From Ilyobacter_A sp963668015 (GTDB taxonomy: Bacteria > Fusobacteriota > Fusobacteriia > Fusobacteriales > Fusobacteriaceae): a DNA stretch of 64,000 nucleotides. The stretch lies in NCBI GenBank assembly GCA_963668015.2, contig CAXXCR010000012.1, positions 186,001-250,000 of the forward strand, read 5' to 3'. The first letter of the stretch is position 1. Each line of letters starts with the position of its first letter. Shown piece by piece: positions 1-9,056 of the stretch. The notes under the pieces were generated by a model. That model saw only the letters and a list, made by a program, of their open reading frames with translations. It was not told the origin of the DNA and ran no database searches. The translations under genes and the position numbers were made by a program.

Positions 1-198
1 GAATTCTTGGGAAAACTAGAAAAAGAGATAAAAGGTTTGAACATAATAGAAGTTGATGAAAGATTTTCAACTGTTTCTGCAGACCGGATGCTAAATGAAA
101 TGACTAAAAAAGATGCAAAACAGAAAAGAAAGGTTGTAGACAAGGTAGCTGCAACAATTATTCTGCAGACCTACCTTGATATGAATAGTAGAAAATAA
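1..198 (+). CDS. ruvX: RuvX/YqgF family Holliday-junction resolvase-like protein, C-terminal part
   Basis: The reading frame is open from the first base, so this is the C-terminal ~65 residues of a gene that begins before the window. The stretch IIEVDERFSTVSADRMLNE matches the conserved DER-ST-A block of the YqgF/RuvX family. A following DKVAA-ILQ-YLD segment fits the final helix, which carries the last metal-binding Asp. The family has an RNase H fold and acts in pre-16S rRNA 5' processing and/or Holliday-junction resolution. It lies 32 bases ahead of secD and may be co-transcribed with it. The call is good although only the end is visible. Confidence 0.85.
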   Translation, partial: EFLGKLEKEIKGLNIIEVDERFSTVSADRMLNEMTKKDAKQKRKVVDKVAATIILQTYLDMNSRK

Positions 199-230
199 AA
201 AGAGTTTTTAACTCAACGGGGGAGGACATC

Positions 231-1451
231 ATGAGAAAATCACTAGTTATTAAACTTGTACTAATCCTTATTGTCTTGTGTGGCGCTGCATGGCTCAGTT
301 TTGTAAAGCCTACAAAATTAGGTCTTGACCTAAAAGGTGGAGTTTATGTTGTTCTTGAGGCAAAGTCTGAAGAGGGGGAAGTAATCGACAATTCCGCAAT
401 GGAAAGGCTTACAGAAGTGCTGGATAGAAGAATAAACGGTCTCGGTGTAGCAGAGTCTGTTGTGCAAAGATCAGGTGAGAAAAGGGTAATTATCGAACTT
501 CCTGGAGTAAAAGATACCGAGGAAGCGATAAAACTTATCGGTAAAACTGCACTTTTGGAATTCAAACTGGTAAATGAAGATGAAAGTCTTGGAGAAACAC
601 TTTTAACAGGTAAAGACCTGGTGAAAGCCGACGTAACATATGATAATTTAGGAAGGCCTCAGATTGCATTTGAATTAAATGCAGAGGGGGCAAAACTGTT
701 TGCGGAAATAACTAGAAAAAATATAGGTAAAAAATTAGCAATTACACTGGATGGAGAGATTCAAACAGCTCCGGTGATAAACACTGAGATACCTGGAGGA
801 GCGGGTGTGATAACAGGAAACTACACTGTAGAGGAAGCAAAGGCTACAGCTACACTTTTAAATGCAGGGGCCTTACCTGTAAAAGCAGAAATACTTGAAA
901 CTCGTGCAGTAGGTGCTTCATTAGGAGACGTTTCTATAGCTAAGAGTAAAAAAGCTGCTATAATTGCAGTAATGCTAATAACTGTATTTATGGTTTTATG
1001 GTACAGAATTCCAGGATTAGTTGCAGATTTGGCTCTTTTTAGTTTTGGACTGCTGGCTTTTGGAACTTTGAACTTCTTAGATGCTACATTGACATTGCCA
1101 GGTATAGCGGGACTTATACTTTCACTTGGAATGGCAGTAGATGCCAACGTAATCATATTTGAAAGAATAAAAGAGGAACTTAGATACGGAAATACCATAT
1201 TATCTTCTATAGAAAGCGGCTTCAAAAAAGCCTTCACGGCTATTTTCGACTCGAACCTGACTACCCTTATAATAACATTTATACTATTTACAATGGGTAC
1301 AGGTCCTGTAAAAGGGTTCGCCATAACATTAACGATAGGTATATTTGCTTCGATGTTTACGGCTATAACATTTACCAGAATTTTACTTAAAGGTTTCGTA
1401 ATTCTATTTAAAATTGAGAAGCCTGAACTATTTGGTGTTAGGGGGAACTAA
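231..1451 (+). CDS. secD: Protein translocase subunit SecD
   Basis: SecD is an RND-type membrane subunit that works with SecF to pull exported proteins through SecYEG using the proton gradient. The 406-residue protein has one N-terminal membrane helix, then LGLDLKGGVYVVLE (about residues 30-43), the classic SecD D1 motif. A periplasmic domain of about 200 residues follows, then five C-terminal helices containing GMAVDANVIIFERIKEE, the RND signature. The start ATG follows GGGGGAGG. The protein is shorter than the ~600-residue E. coli SecD, as is usual for lineages with a compact periplasmic domain. secF starts 3 bases after the stop. Confidence 0.97.
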   Translation: MRKSLVIKLVLILIVLCGAAWLSFVKPTKLGLDLKGGVYVVLEAKSEEGEVIDNSAMERLTEVLDRRINGLGVAESVVQRSGEKRVIIELPGVKDTEEAIKLIGKTALLEFKLVNEDESLGETLLTGKDLVKADVTYDNLGRPQIAFELNAEGAKLFAEITRKNIGKKLAITLDGEIQTAPVINTEIPGGAGVITGNYTVEEAKATATLLNAGALPVKAEILETRAVGASLGDVSIAKSKKAAIIAVMLITVFMVLWYRIPGLVADLALFSFGLLAFGTLNFLDATLTLPGIAGLILSLGMAVDANVIIFERIKEELRYGNTILSSIESGFKKAFTAIFDSNLTTLIITFILFTMGTGPVKGFAITLTIGIFASMFTAITFTRILLKGFVILFKIEKPELFGVRGN

Positions 1452-1454
1452 AAA

Positions 1455-2339
1455 GTGAAAATAGATCTTATAAAAAATACAAAAATTTGGCTTGGAATTT
1501 CGGGCATACTAATAGCAGTGGCGTTATTCGGTTTAATATTTAAGGGGCTTAATTATGGAATCGACTTTACCGGAGGAAATCTTTTTCAATTGAAATTTGA
1601 AAAAGAGGTAACTTTGGACACTTTGAATCCGGTATTGGACGATATAGCTAAAGATATAGAGCAACTTGACTCTAGAAGCAGAAAGGTTCAAATTTCAGAC
1701 GGTAATGTCGCAATAATAAGAACTCCTGAGATGTCCGAGGATGAGAAAACTAAGTTTTTGAGTCAGCTTGAATCGCATTCTAAATACGAGCTTCAAAAGA
1801 GTGAGAAAGTTGGAGCTTCAATCGGTTCCGAGCTTAAAAGAACAGCTGTATATGCACTAATAATAGGTGGATTATTGATAGTTTTATACATAACTCTTAG
1901 ATTTGAATTTAAGTTTGCACTTGCTGCTATAATCGCTCTGTTTCACGATATAATTATAGCAGTTGGTTTTATGGCAATTTTAGGATATGAACTGAATACA
2001 CCTTTTATTGCCGCTGTTTTAACTATACTAGGTTACTCTATAAACGATACTATAGTTGTGTTCGACAGGATAAGGGAGAATTTGAAAAGGAAAAATATAG
2101 GTTCGCTGGCAGAATCTATAAATATAAGCATAACTCAAGTTATGACTAGGTCAATAAATACATCTTTGACGACATTTTTGGCGGTTATAGCTATACTGAT
2201 TTTCGGAGGAGATTCACTTAAAACTTTTATAACAACACTTTTAATAGGGGTTGTTGTAGGAACGTACTCTTCTATATTTGTTGCTAGTCCAGTTGTAAAT
2301 ATTTTAGAAAAGAAAGAAAAAGTAACGGAGGTTCAATAA
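1455..2339 (+). CDS. secF: Protein translocase subunit SecF
   Basis: SecF is the partner of SecD in the SecDF export complex of the inner membrane. The 294-residue protein has an N-terminal helix, then GIDFTGGNLFQL (near residue 35), the SecF D1 motif. Later comes GYSINDTIVVFDRIREN, the RND signature, followed by membrane helices. The start is GTG, preceded by AGGGGGAA inside the end of secD, so translation is probably coupled. The stop codon TAA shares its last base with the ATG of the next small gene. Confidence 0.97.
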   Translation: MKIDLIKNTKIWLGISGILIAVALFGLIFKGLNYGIDFTGGNLFQLKFEKEVTLDTLNPVLDDIAKDIEQLDSRSRKVQISDGNVAIIRTPEMSEDEKTKFLSQLESHSKYELQKSEKVGASIGSELKRTAVYALIIGGLLIVLYITLRFEFKFALAAIIALFHDIIIAVGFMAILGYELNTPFIAAVLTILGYSINDTIVVFDRIRENLKRKNIGSLAESINISITQVMTRSINTSLTTFLAVIAILIFGGDSLKTFITTLLIGVVVGTYSSIFVASPVVNILEKKEKVTEVQ

Positions 2340-2545
2340 TGAGATATACCAGTGAAAGAATTGGAAAAAATGCGGGTGAAATATGGGAATCTTTAAGTAT
2401 TACGTCTAACCAAACTCTTTCATCGCTTGAAAAGACTACAGGATTAAAAAAGGAAGACTTGCTTCTTGCGATAGGTTGGCTTATGAAAGAAGACAAACTT
2501 GTGTCTGAAAAGTTTGGCAAGTCAATAAAATTTACATTAAAGTAG
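2339..2545 (+). CDS. Small winged-helix protein (DUF2582-like)
   Basis: This 68-residue protein overlaps the secF stop by one base and is preceded by GGAGG, so it belongs to the secDF operon. Its sequence reads as a single winged helix-turn-helix: an IGKNAGEIWESL helix, then LSSLEKTTGLKKEDLLLAIGWL as the recognition region, then a short wing ending in KFTLK. This pattern is that of the DUF2582 (winged helix) family, often found as stand-alone proteins in anaerobes. It has no other domain. A DNA-binding role is inferred from the fold, and the target is unknown. A hairpin terminator follows at once. Confidence 0.75.
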   Translation: MRYTSERIGKNAGEIWESLSITSNQTLSSLEKTTGLKKEDLLLAIGWLMKEDKLVSEKFGKSIKFTLK

Positions 2546-2548
2546 AAT

Positions 2549-2582
2549 ATATTCCCTTGCCTTTTGGCAAGGGAATATTTCA
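2549..2582 (+). terminator. Terminator of the secDF operon
   Basis: The 13-base arms ATATTCCCTTGCC and GGCAAGGGAATAT are perfectly complementary around a TTTT loop and are followed by a short T-rich tail. It stands 3 bases after the stop of the winged-helix gene. Confidence 0.8.
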
Positions 2583-2618
2583 ATACAAGAAAATTTTTAA
2601 TAAAAATTTCTTTGTAAG

Positions 2619-2679
2619 TTATTGATTTTATCATATTTTCTTTTACAAAAAATAAAGAAAGCCTTTATAAAATCAATAA
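2619..2679. repeat. 13-bp perfect inverted repeat in intergenic DNA
   Basis: TTATTGATTTTAT (2619-2631) is repeated as its exact reverse complement at 2667-2679. The 35-base centre has a second short pairing (TTCTTT with AAAGAA). The rest of the 255-base gap before the methyltransferase gene (2583-2800) shows nothing I can name. The structure could be a small mobile-repeat remnant or an RNA stem, and it lacks a terminator T-run. Confidence 0.5.
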
Positions 2680-2800
2680 TTTGCTAAGAAGGCTAGCTTA
2701 TTAGATAAAATAAATAAAAAACAGGTGGTCTAGCTAAGATGCATAGAATTTGCGGATAAATAAAAGTAGGCCGGGGATCAAATTAAAAGGGGAATATTGA

Positions 2801-3976
2801 ATGGCGAGAGTAATTTTAAACAGAGGAAAAGATAAGAAAATAAGGAACTTTTATCCAAATGTTTTTAAGGATGAGATAAAGGAGATCATAGGAGATGTAA
2901 AAAACGGGGATGTAGTGGACGTATGCGACAGTGAGATGGGATTTGTTGGAAGGGGTTACGTTACTGAAAACACATCATCTTTCATAAGAGTTCTTACTAC
3001 AACAGATGAACCGATAGACAAAAAATTTATAATGAATAAAATAAAAACTGCATATGAAAGAAGAAAGCACTTGGAGGAAGAGACAAACTGCTCAAGAATC
3101 TTTTTTTCCGAAGCTGATGGAATTCCTGGACTTATTGTGGATAAATTTGACAAATATCTTTCAGTTCAGTTCAGAAATTCTGGTATAGACGTATTTAGAC
3201 AGCAGATTATAAATGCGTTGAAAAAAGTGGTAAAACCAAAGGGGATATATGAACGTTCTGATGTTGAAAACAGGACAAATGAAGGGGCAGAACAAAAAAC
3301 CGGAGTAATATACGGAGAGATCCCAGATGAAATTATAATGGAAGATAATGGATTGAAATATATTGTGGATATAATCGGTGGACAGAAGACAGGTTTCTTT
3401 TTAGACCAGAGAGACAGCAGAAAGTTTATCAGAAAATATCTAAACGAGAAAACTAAATTTTTGGATGTATTTTCTTCCAGCGGAGGATTTTCAATAGCTG
3501 CACTTAAAGAAGGCTGCGAGAAAGTAGTTGCTATCGATAAAGAACCGCATGCCATAAAGCTGTGTTATGAGAACTATAAGTTAAACGGTTTTACAGGAAA
3601 TTTTCAAACAAACGAAGGAGATGCCTTTACACTACTGGAAGTTATGGCAAAACGTGGAGAAAAATATGACGTTATAACCTTGGATCCACCATCACTCATT
3701 AAGAAAAAATCGGATATAAAAAGAGGTAGGGATTTTTTCTATAAACTTTGCAACGACAGTTTTAAAATGCTAGATAAAGGTGGTATACTAGGGGTAATAA
3801 CTTGCGCATACCATATATCTTTGCAAGACTTACTGGAAGTTACCAGAATGGCTGCTTCTAAAAATGGAAAACTTTTACAAGTTATCGGTGTTAACTACCA
3901 GCCTTCAGACCATCCTTGGATACTGCATGTTCCGGAGACTCTTTACTTAAAAGCTTTGTGGGTAAGGGTAGTATAA
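2801..3976 (+). CDS. Class I SAM-dependent rRNA methyltransferase (RlmI/YccW family)
   Basis: The 391-residue protein has the two-part build of the RlmI family: an N-terminal PUA-like RNA-binding domain (about 1-75) and a C-terminal Rossmann methyltransferase. FLDVFSSSGGFSIAALKEG (around 225) is the SAM-binding motif I. An acidic AIDKEP follows as motif II. LDPPSL (around 295) is the NPPY-like catalytic block. E. coli RlmI makes m5C1962 in 23S rRNA using cysteines near these motifs. The exact nucleotide modified here cannot be read from sequence. AAAAGGGG precedes the ATG. Confidence 0.88.
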   Translation: MARVILNRGKDKKIRNFYPNVFKDEIKEIIGDVKNGDVVDVCDSEMGFVGRGYVTENTSSFIRVLTTTDEPIDKKFIMNKIKTAYERRKHLEEETNCSRIFFSEADGIPGLIVDKFDKYLSVQFRNSGIDVFRQQIINALKKVVKPKGIYERSDVENRTNEGAEQKTGVIYGEIPDEIIMEDNGLKYIVDIIGGQKTGFFLDQRDSRKFIRKYLNEKTKFLDVFSSSGGFSIAALKEGCEKVVAIDKEPHAIKLCYENYKLNGFTGNFQTNEGDAFTLLEVMAKRGEKYDVITLDPPSLIKKKSDIKRGRDFFYKLCNDSFKMLDKGGILGVITCAYHISLQDLLEVTRMAASKNGKLLQVIGVNYQPSDHPWILHVPETLYLKALWVRVV

Positions 3977-3997
3977 AATAAAAAACAGGTGATAGAG

Positions 3998-4534
3998 ATG
4001 TATTTGGATATTTGTTTACTAACAATAGTGTTTATATCTGTATTTTTGGGTTATAAAAAAGGTGTTTTACTTGAAATTTTTTCTTTTGTAGGGGTTATAG
4101 TGGCAGTACTTGCAACAAAAACTTTGACTCCAAAAATAATAAAGTTTTTTAAAGTGACAGTGGATAGAGAGGATAAATTTAATTATATACTTTTGTATTT
4201 TATAGTTTTTTGTATCCTTTATTTATTGATCATTATATGTACCTCTATTTTGAAAAAAATCAGTCAGGGAGGAATTTTAAGGTCTGTAGACCAGCTAATC
4301 GGTGGGATTGTAGGTCTTTTAAAAGGGCTTATAATTGCATTGGTATTCTTGGTACTTGTTATATTTTTTAGCAAGTACAGCAAAAAAGTTGATGAATTTG
4401 GTAAAAAGTCCTACTCTAAAAAGTATTTTTTGGAGTATTCGTCAAAGTTCGAAGGGGTTTTACCAAAAGAGATTAAAAATATGCTTGAGGATTTCAAATA
4501 TGAAGGAAGAATTGAAAAGTATTTAGAGGAGTAA
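3998..4534 (+). CDS. CvpA-family membrane protein
   Basis: This 178-residue protein has four hydrophobic helices in the first ~130 residues and a charged cytoplasmic tail. The early LDICLLTIVFISVFLGYKKG and the later GGIVGLLKGLIIALVFL match the CvpA (colicin V production) family, whose members are linked to membrane integrity and envelope stress. I chose ATG 3998, which has AGGTGA 5 bases upstream, rather than the GTG at 3989, which lies within that ribosome site. It sits directly upstream of lptF (2 bases between stop and start), suggesting an envelope operon. Confidence 0.75.
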   Translation: MYLDICLLTIVFISVFLGYKKGVLLEIFSFVGVIVAVLATKTLTPKIIKFFKVTVDREDKFNYILLYFIVFCILYLLIIICTSILKKISQGGILRSVDQLIGGIVGLLKGLIIALVFLVLVIFFSKYSKKVDEFGKKSYSKKYFLEYSSKFEGVLPKEIKNMLEDFKYEGRIEKYLEE

Positions 4535-4536
4535 TA

Positions 4537-5613
4537 ATGAAAACAATAGACAAATATGTAATAAGGGAGATGCTGCTTCCGGTTTGCTTCGGGGTTACCC
4601 TTTTTACTTTTATATTTTTAATAGATATATTGATTCAAATGATGGAGAGCATAATAGTCAACAAGGTATCTGCGCTGGCAGTTCTTCAGATGCTTTCGTA
4701 TTACCTTCCGCCCATACTGTCTCAGACACTTCCAATGGGTTTTTTCCTGGGGGTAATGATAACATATGGAGGGCTTACTAGTACAAGTGAGTTGACTGCG
4801 ATGGTTTCTATGGGGATGAGTTTGAAAAAAGTAATAAAGCCCAGTTTTTTTGTGGCGTTTATACTAACTATTTTTGTATTTTTTATGCAGGAAGAGATAA
4901 TACCAAGATCTTTTGTCAGATTAACTCAGCTGACAAAGAAGATTGCATATACCACCCCTCCAATACAGCTAAAGGAGAAAACTTTTGTAAAGGGCATAGG
5001 AGACTACAGTGTATATATAGACAAGATTGGGGATAAGGAAAATAGTGCCAAGAACATAGTATTTTTTAAAACTAATGATGACAGCAAATTTCCAACCGTA
5101 GCACTTTCAAAACAAACTAGCTGGGAAAAATCTAAGATGATAATGGAAAATGTGGAATTTTATCAGATGGATGAAACAGGAAAAACAGATATCAGTGGAA
5201 GTTTTGAAAGTCAGACAATACCATTGGCATCGTTTTTGGATAAAATAGAGGCTAAAATTGATGATGTAGAAGCGTTGCCAATCAAGGAAATATTAAAACA
5301 AATGGACAGCAAAAAAGGGGAAGAGCGCCTTGCGTATATAGTGGAGCTTCATAAAAAAATAGCCGTTCCGCTATCTACAATTTTACTTGGCATACTTGGG
5401 GTCTTGTTTTCTGTTGGCCATCATAGAACGGGTAAAGGGGTAAGCTTTGGTATAAGCATAGGCGTAATCTTTTTCTATATAGCATTCATAAATGTTGGAA
5501 TTGTTATGTCATTAAAAGGTAAAATTCCACCTGCTTTTGGTATATGGTTTCCCAATGTGGTACTTATGTTACTAACATATATTACGTATCTAAGAAAATC
5601 AAGGAGCAGGTAG
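4537..5613 (+). CDS. lptF: LPS export permease LptF
   Basis: LptF and LptG form the membrane part of the LptB2FG ABC transporter that extracts lipopolysaccharide from the inner membrane and passes it to LptC/A/D. The 358-residue protein has the YjgP/YjgQ layout: three N-terminal helices (to ~115), a periplasmic beta-jellyroll (about 120-255) and three C-terminal helices. IDKYVIREMLLP at the start is the usual amphipathic opening helix. Its stop codon is immediately followed by the lptG ATG. Which of the pair is F and which is G follows gene order and is the less certain part. The ATPase gene lptB is not in the window. Confidence 0.9.
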   Translation: MKTIDKYVIREMLLPVCFGVTLFTFIFLIDILIQMMESIIVNKVSALAVLQMLSYYLPPILSQTLPMGFFLGVMITYGGLTSTSELTAMVSMGMSLKKVIKPSFFVAFILTIFVFFMQEEIIPRSFVRLTQLTKKIAYTTPPIQLKEKTFVKGIGDYSVYIDKIGDKENSAKNIVFFKTNDDSKFPTVALSKQTSWEKSKMIMENVEFYQMDETGKTDISGSFESQTIPLASFLDKIEAKIDDVEALPIKEILKQMDSKKGEERLAYIVELHKKIAVPLSTILLGILGVLFSVGHHRTGKGVSFGISIGVIFFYIAFINVGIVMSLKGKIPPAFGIWFPNVVLMLLTYITYLRKSRSR

Positions 5614-6678
5614 ATGAAAAAAATAGATGTATACATAGCCAAAAATTACATGAAAGCTGTACTTGTTAGTTTATTTGGCTTCATAAATATATATATAGTG
5701 GCAAGACTGTTTAAAATTATAAAGTATATAACAAGCGGTAGGATGACAGCACCTAATGCTTTTTTATATCTTTTTGCCAATCTTGCAGATACAATAGTTG
5801 ATATGATGCCTTTGGCTGTACTTTTGGGATCGCTGATAACAATCAGTAAGATGGCCAAAAGTCTGGAGGTCATCGCTTTAAAAACTTCCGGTGTGAGTTT
5901 TTCCAGAATAGTCAGGGTGCCTATAATCCTTTCGTTGATGCTTGCAATTTTTACATATTGGTTTAATGATAATGTGGTGCCTATGGCGAACAAGAAAGCA
6001 AGGACGCTTAAAAATGGTCAAGATGAGAAAGTATTTAAGAAAAAGGGTAATCTCTTTTTCAAAGGCAAGGGCCCTTACATATACTATATACAGGAAATTG
6101 ACGGCCAGAAAAAGTCTATGAAAAACGTGGAAGTGGTAAAGCTTTCTGAAGATATGAGTGAAATATTGGAGATCATAACTGCAAAAAGCGCCACCTATGT
6201 AAAAAACAGTTGGGAATTTTATGACGTGGTGATAAACAGAGTTAAAAATGATGAAGAGTTAGAACTCTTCACCTATAGGGCACCTTATTTGGAGGAAAAA
6301 GTAGAGGATTTTTTAAAGGATCAGATAAGAGAAAAAGAACTTCACGTAAGAGAAATGCGTGATGCTGCTAACTTTATAGCCTCTGTAGGTGGAAATTCCA
6401 ACGAGATATTAACTGCTCTGTATAAAAAGATAGCTTATCCTTTTGCCTGCTTTATAGTAAGCTTTTTAGGTTTATCCCTTGGCAGCAGATACGTCAGAGG
6501 GGCATCTGCTGTGAGCATTACCCTCAGCTTGGTTTTAGGTTACTCATATTATGTTGTTCAGGCAAGCTTAGAGGCTATGAGTCAGGGTGGGATAATACCG
6601 CCAATAATTGGAGCCTGGATACCAAATGCAATATTTCTGGGTATAGGAATTATAAGTATGAAAAGGGCGGAATATTAA
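5614..6678 (+). CDS. lptG: LPS export permease LptG
   Basis: The second YjgP/YjgQ permease (354 residues) starts on the base after the lptF stop, so the two are translated as a pair. It has an N-terminal IDVYIAKNYMKAVLVSLFGF segment, three helices to about 115, a beta-rich periplasmic domain, and C-terminal helices with a GSRYVRGASAVSITLSL loop typical of the family. With LptF it supplies the membrane channel for LPS extraction. The presence of both is good evidence for an outer membrane containing LPS in this organism. Confidence 0.9.
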   Translation: MKKIDVYIAKNYMKAVLVSLFGFINIYIVARLFKIIKYITSGRMTAPNAFLYLFANLADTIVDMMPLAVLLGSLITISKMAKSLEVIALKTSGVSFSRIVRVPIILSLMLAIFTYWFNDNVVPMANKKARTLKNGQDEKVFKKKGNLFFKGKGPYIYYIQEIDGQKKSMKNVEVVKLSEDMSEILEIITAKSATYVKNSWEFYDVVINRVKNDEELELFTYRAPYLEEKVEDFLKDQIREKELHVREMRDAANFIASVGGNSNEILTALYKKIAYPFACFIVSFLGLSLGSRYVRGASAVSITLSLVLGYSYYVVQASLEAMSQGGIIPPIIGAWIPNAIFLGIGIISMKRAEY

Positions 6679-6702
6679 AAATACATTTTGAAGGAGTAAA
6701 CT

Positions 6703-7935
6703 ATGCAAGCAGTTCAGCGTGAGTTAAAAAATGGGATACCGGTTTTAATAGAAAACATCGAGAATCTAGATTCAGTAACAATAGGTGTGTATGTGAAGAC
6801 AGGTTCTAAAAATGAGCTTAGTGGAGAAGATGGGATTTCTCATATTTTAGAACACATGATGTTTAAAGGTACTGAAAAAAGAAGCTCAAAAGAGATTTCT
6901 GAAACTATAGACAATATAGGCGGTCATATGAATGCCTACACCAGTAAGGAAGTGACTGCTTATTATATAAGCATGGTGCATAAGCATCTGGATACAGGTG
7001 TAGATGTTTTATCTGACATGTTTTTGAACTCAACCTTTACCGAAGATAATTTGGAAAAGGAGAAAAAGGTAATAATAGAAGAGATAAAGATGTATGAAGA
7101 TGTTCCCGAGGAGCAGCTACACGACTTGAATTTTGCTTACGCAATAAGCGGGAATCATTCGAGATCTGTACTGGGGACCCCAGAAACTGTTAATGGTGTT
7201 ACAAGGGAGATGCTCGTTGAGTATTTTAAAGCAAGATATACAGTAGATAACCTTGTAATATCAATAGCTGGTAAGGTGGAAGAAGAAAAAGTAATGAAGC
7301 TTTTAAATGAAAAATTCGGAAGCTTAGACAGGAAACTTGCATCCAGAATATATGATGATTCTTTCGCTATAAATAGAGGGGAGAAAAAATTTGTAAGAGA
7401 TACAAACCAGGTGCATCTGTGTGTGAATACAAAAGGGGTATCTTTTTTAAGTGACGATAGATACGAACTTTCTATAATATCAAATATTTTAGGCGGAAAT
7501 ATGAGTTCTAGGCTATTCCAGAAGATAAGGGAGGACAGAGGGCTAGCTTATTCTGTGTACACTTATCTTTCTTCTTATGAAGAGGGGGGGCTTTTTACTG
7601 TTTACGCAGGAACCAGCAAGGAAGATTACAAGACTGTGATAGAACTTATAGAAGGAGAGTTTCGGGATATAAAGAGAAACGGGATAAGCCAGGAAGAACT
7701 GACAAAAGCAAAAAACCAGCTTTTGAGTATGCTTATACTGGGGCTTGAAACTAGTAAGGCTAGGATGTCTAGGATGGCAAATTCGTATTTAATGTTTAAA
7801 AGGGTAAAACCAATAGAGGAAATAACAAAAAAAATAGAAGATATAAAAGTGCAGGATATTGAAAGGGTGGCAAGGGAAGTATTTGATGAGAAATACTACT
7901 CGATAACTGTATTAGGGGACATAGAAGAGAAGTAG
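6703..7935 (+). CDS. M16-family zinc peptidase (processing-peptidase type)
   Basis: The 410-residue protein carries the inverted zinc motif HXXEH as H47-I-L-E50-H51, within GISHILEHMMFKGT. The distal Glu ligand is expected in the DNLEKEKKVIIEEI helix about 75 residues later. The second half carries the M16 R-Y pair region (QKIREDRGLAYSVYTYLSSY), which closes on the substrate. Length and layout match the single-chain bacterial PqqL/YmxG group, which are cytoplasmic or periplasmic oligopeptidases. No signal peptide is visible. AAGGAG precedes the ATG. It lies between lptG and minD, and no functional link is evident. Confidence 0.92.
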   Translation: MQAVQRELKNGIPVLIENIENLDSVTIGVYVKTGSKNELSGEDGISHILEHMMFKGTEKRSSKEISETIDNIGGHMNAYTSKEVTAYYISMVHKHLDTGVDVLSDMFLNSTFTEDNLEKEKKVIIEEIKMYEDVPEEQLHDLNFAYAISGNHSRSVLGTPETVNGVTREMLVEYFKARYTVDNLVISIAGKVEEEKVMKLLNEKFGSLDRKLASRIYDDSFAINRGEKKFVRDTNQVHLCVNTKGVSFLSDDRYELSIISNILGGNMSSRLFQKIREDRGLAYSVYTYLSSYEEGGLFTVYAGTSKEDYKTVIELIEGEFRDIKRNGISQEELTKAKNQLLSMLILGLETSKARMSRMANSYLMFKRVKPIEEITKKIEDIKVQDIERVAREVFDEKYYSITVLGDIEEK

Positions 7936-7976
7936 TTTACATATTATAAAAACATAAGTAAAGGGGTGGGAAAGTC

Positions 7977-8768
7977 ATGGGTATTGTTTACGTAGTAACT
8001 TCTGGAAAAGGCGGAGTTGGTAAGACTACTACTACTGCAAATATAAGTACTGGTCTTGCTTTAAAGGGGTATAGGGTAGCAGTCATAGATGCCGATATAG
8101 GCCTCAGGAACTTGGACATAGTTATGGGACTTGAAAATAGGATAGTCTACGACCTTGTCGACGTAATTGAGGGTCGTGCAACAATTAGACAGGCTATGAT
8201 AAAGGATAAAAAATTAAAGGATAACCTTCAGTTGTTAGCTGCATCACAAACGAAGGATAAGGATTCTGTAACTCCTAAAGATATGGTTAAACTTACAGAT
8301 AAACTTAGGGAGGAATTTGATTTTATTTTTATAGATTCTCCAGCGGGGATTGAAAGTGGATTTAAGAACTCAGTTGCCGGTGCGGATGAAGTATTAATAG
8401 TTACAAATCCAGAATTGTCAGCTATAAGAGACGCGGATAGAATCATAGGAATACTGGATTCTTATGAGAAAAAAATACCAAAACTAATTATAAACAGAAT
8501 TAGACCTGAAATGGTTAAAAAAGGGGAAATGGTAGATATAAACGATATCATCGAATCACTGGAAATAGATCTTTTGGGAATAGTCCCTGATGATGAAGCA
8601 GTAATAATTTCTACAAACAAGGGTGAGCCTATTGTAAAAGATAATTCTGCATTAGCGGGAAAAGCTTATGAAAATATAAGCGGAAGGCTTTCAGGAGAAG
8701 AGATACCTATTATGTCGTTCAGGTCTAAGGGAGTATTTGATAAATTTAGACAGTTGTTTAAAAAATAG
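7977..8768 (+). CDS. minD: Septum-site determining ATPase MinD
   Basis: MinD is the membrane-binding ATPase of the Min system, which keeps FtsZ rings at mid-cell. The 263-residue protein opens with TSGKGGVGKTTTTANI, the deviant Walker A motif with both lysines, followed by VIDADIGLRNLDIVMGLENR, a MinD-specific block. The C-terminus FDKFRQLFKK is the amphipathic membrane-targeting helix. minE follows 15 bases downstream. minC, normally directly upstream, is absent here; its place is taken by the M16 peptidase gene. Confidence 0.97.
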   Translation: MGIVYVVTSGKGGVGKTTTTANISTGLALKGYRVAVIDADIGLRNLDIVMGLENRIVYDLVDVIEGRATIRQAMIKDKKLKDNLQLLAASQTKDKDSVTPKDMVKLTDKLREEFDFIFIDSPAGIESGFKNSVAGADEVLIVTNPELSAIRDADRIIGILDSYEKKIPKLIINRIRPEMVKKGEMVDINDIIESLEIDLLGIVPDDEAVIISTNKGEPIVKDNSALAGKAYENISGRLSGEEIPIMSFRSKGVFDKFRQLFKK

Positions 8769-8783
8769 AGAAGGTGGTTTACT

Positions 8784-9050
8784 ATGTTTAAAGAGCTTTT
8801 TCATAAATTATCAAGAGAAGATAAAAGTGCCAATGTTGCAAAAAATAGACTAAAAGTTATAATAGCACAGGACAGAACTCTTTTGAGCTCCAAAACATTA
8901 GAGCTTTTAAAACAAGATGTTATAAAGGTGGTTGAAAAATATCTTGAGATAGAAAGACAGGGGCTTGAGTGTAATTTGGCTAAAGAAGATAGAAGAAATG
9001 TTGGGTTAGAAATATCAGTCCCTATAAGGAAAATAAAACACGGTGGGTAA
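8784..9050 (+). CDS. minE: Cell division topological factor MinE
   Basis: MinE stimulates the MinD ATPase and drives the pole-to-pole Min pattern. The 88-residue protein has the expected parts: an N-terminal amphipathic stretch (MFKELFHKLS), the anti-MinCD helix with AKNRLKVIIAQDR (about 20-34), and a beta-rich dimerisation domain ending in ISVPIR. It follows minD by 15 bases, with GAAGGTGG as its ribosome site, and is followed 6 bases later by rodA. The family assignment is secure from the RLKVIIAQDR block and the context. Confidence 0.93.
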   Translation: MFKELFHKLSREDKSANVAKNRLKVIIAQDRTLLSSKTLELLKQDVIKVVEKYLEIERQGLECNLAKEDRRNVGLEISVPIRKIKHGG

Positions 9051-9056
9051 ATTTTA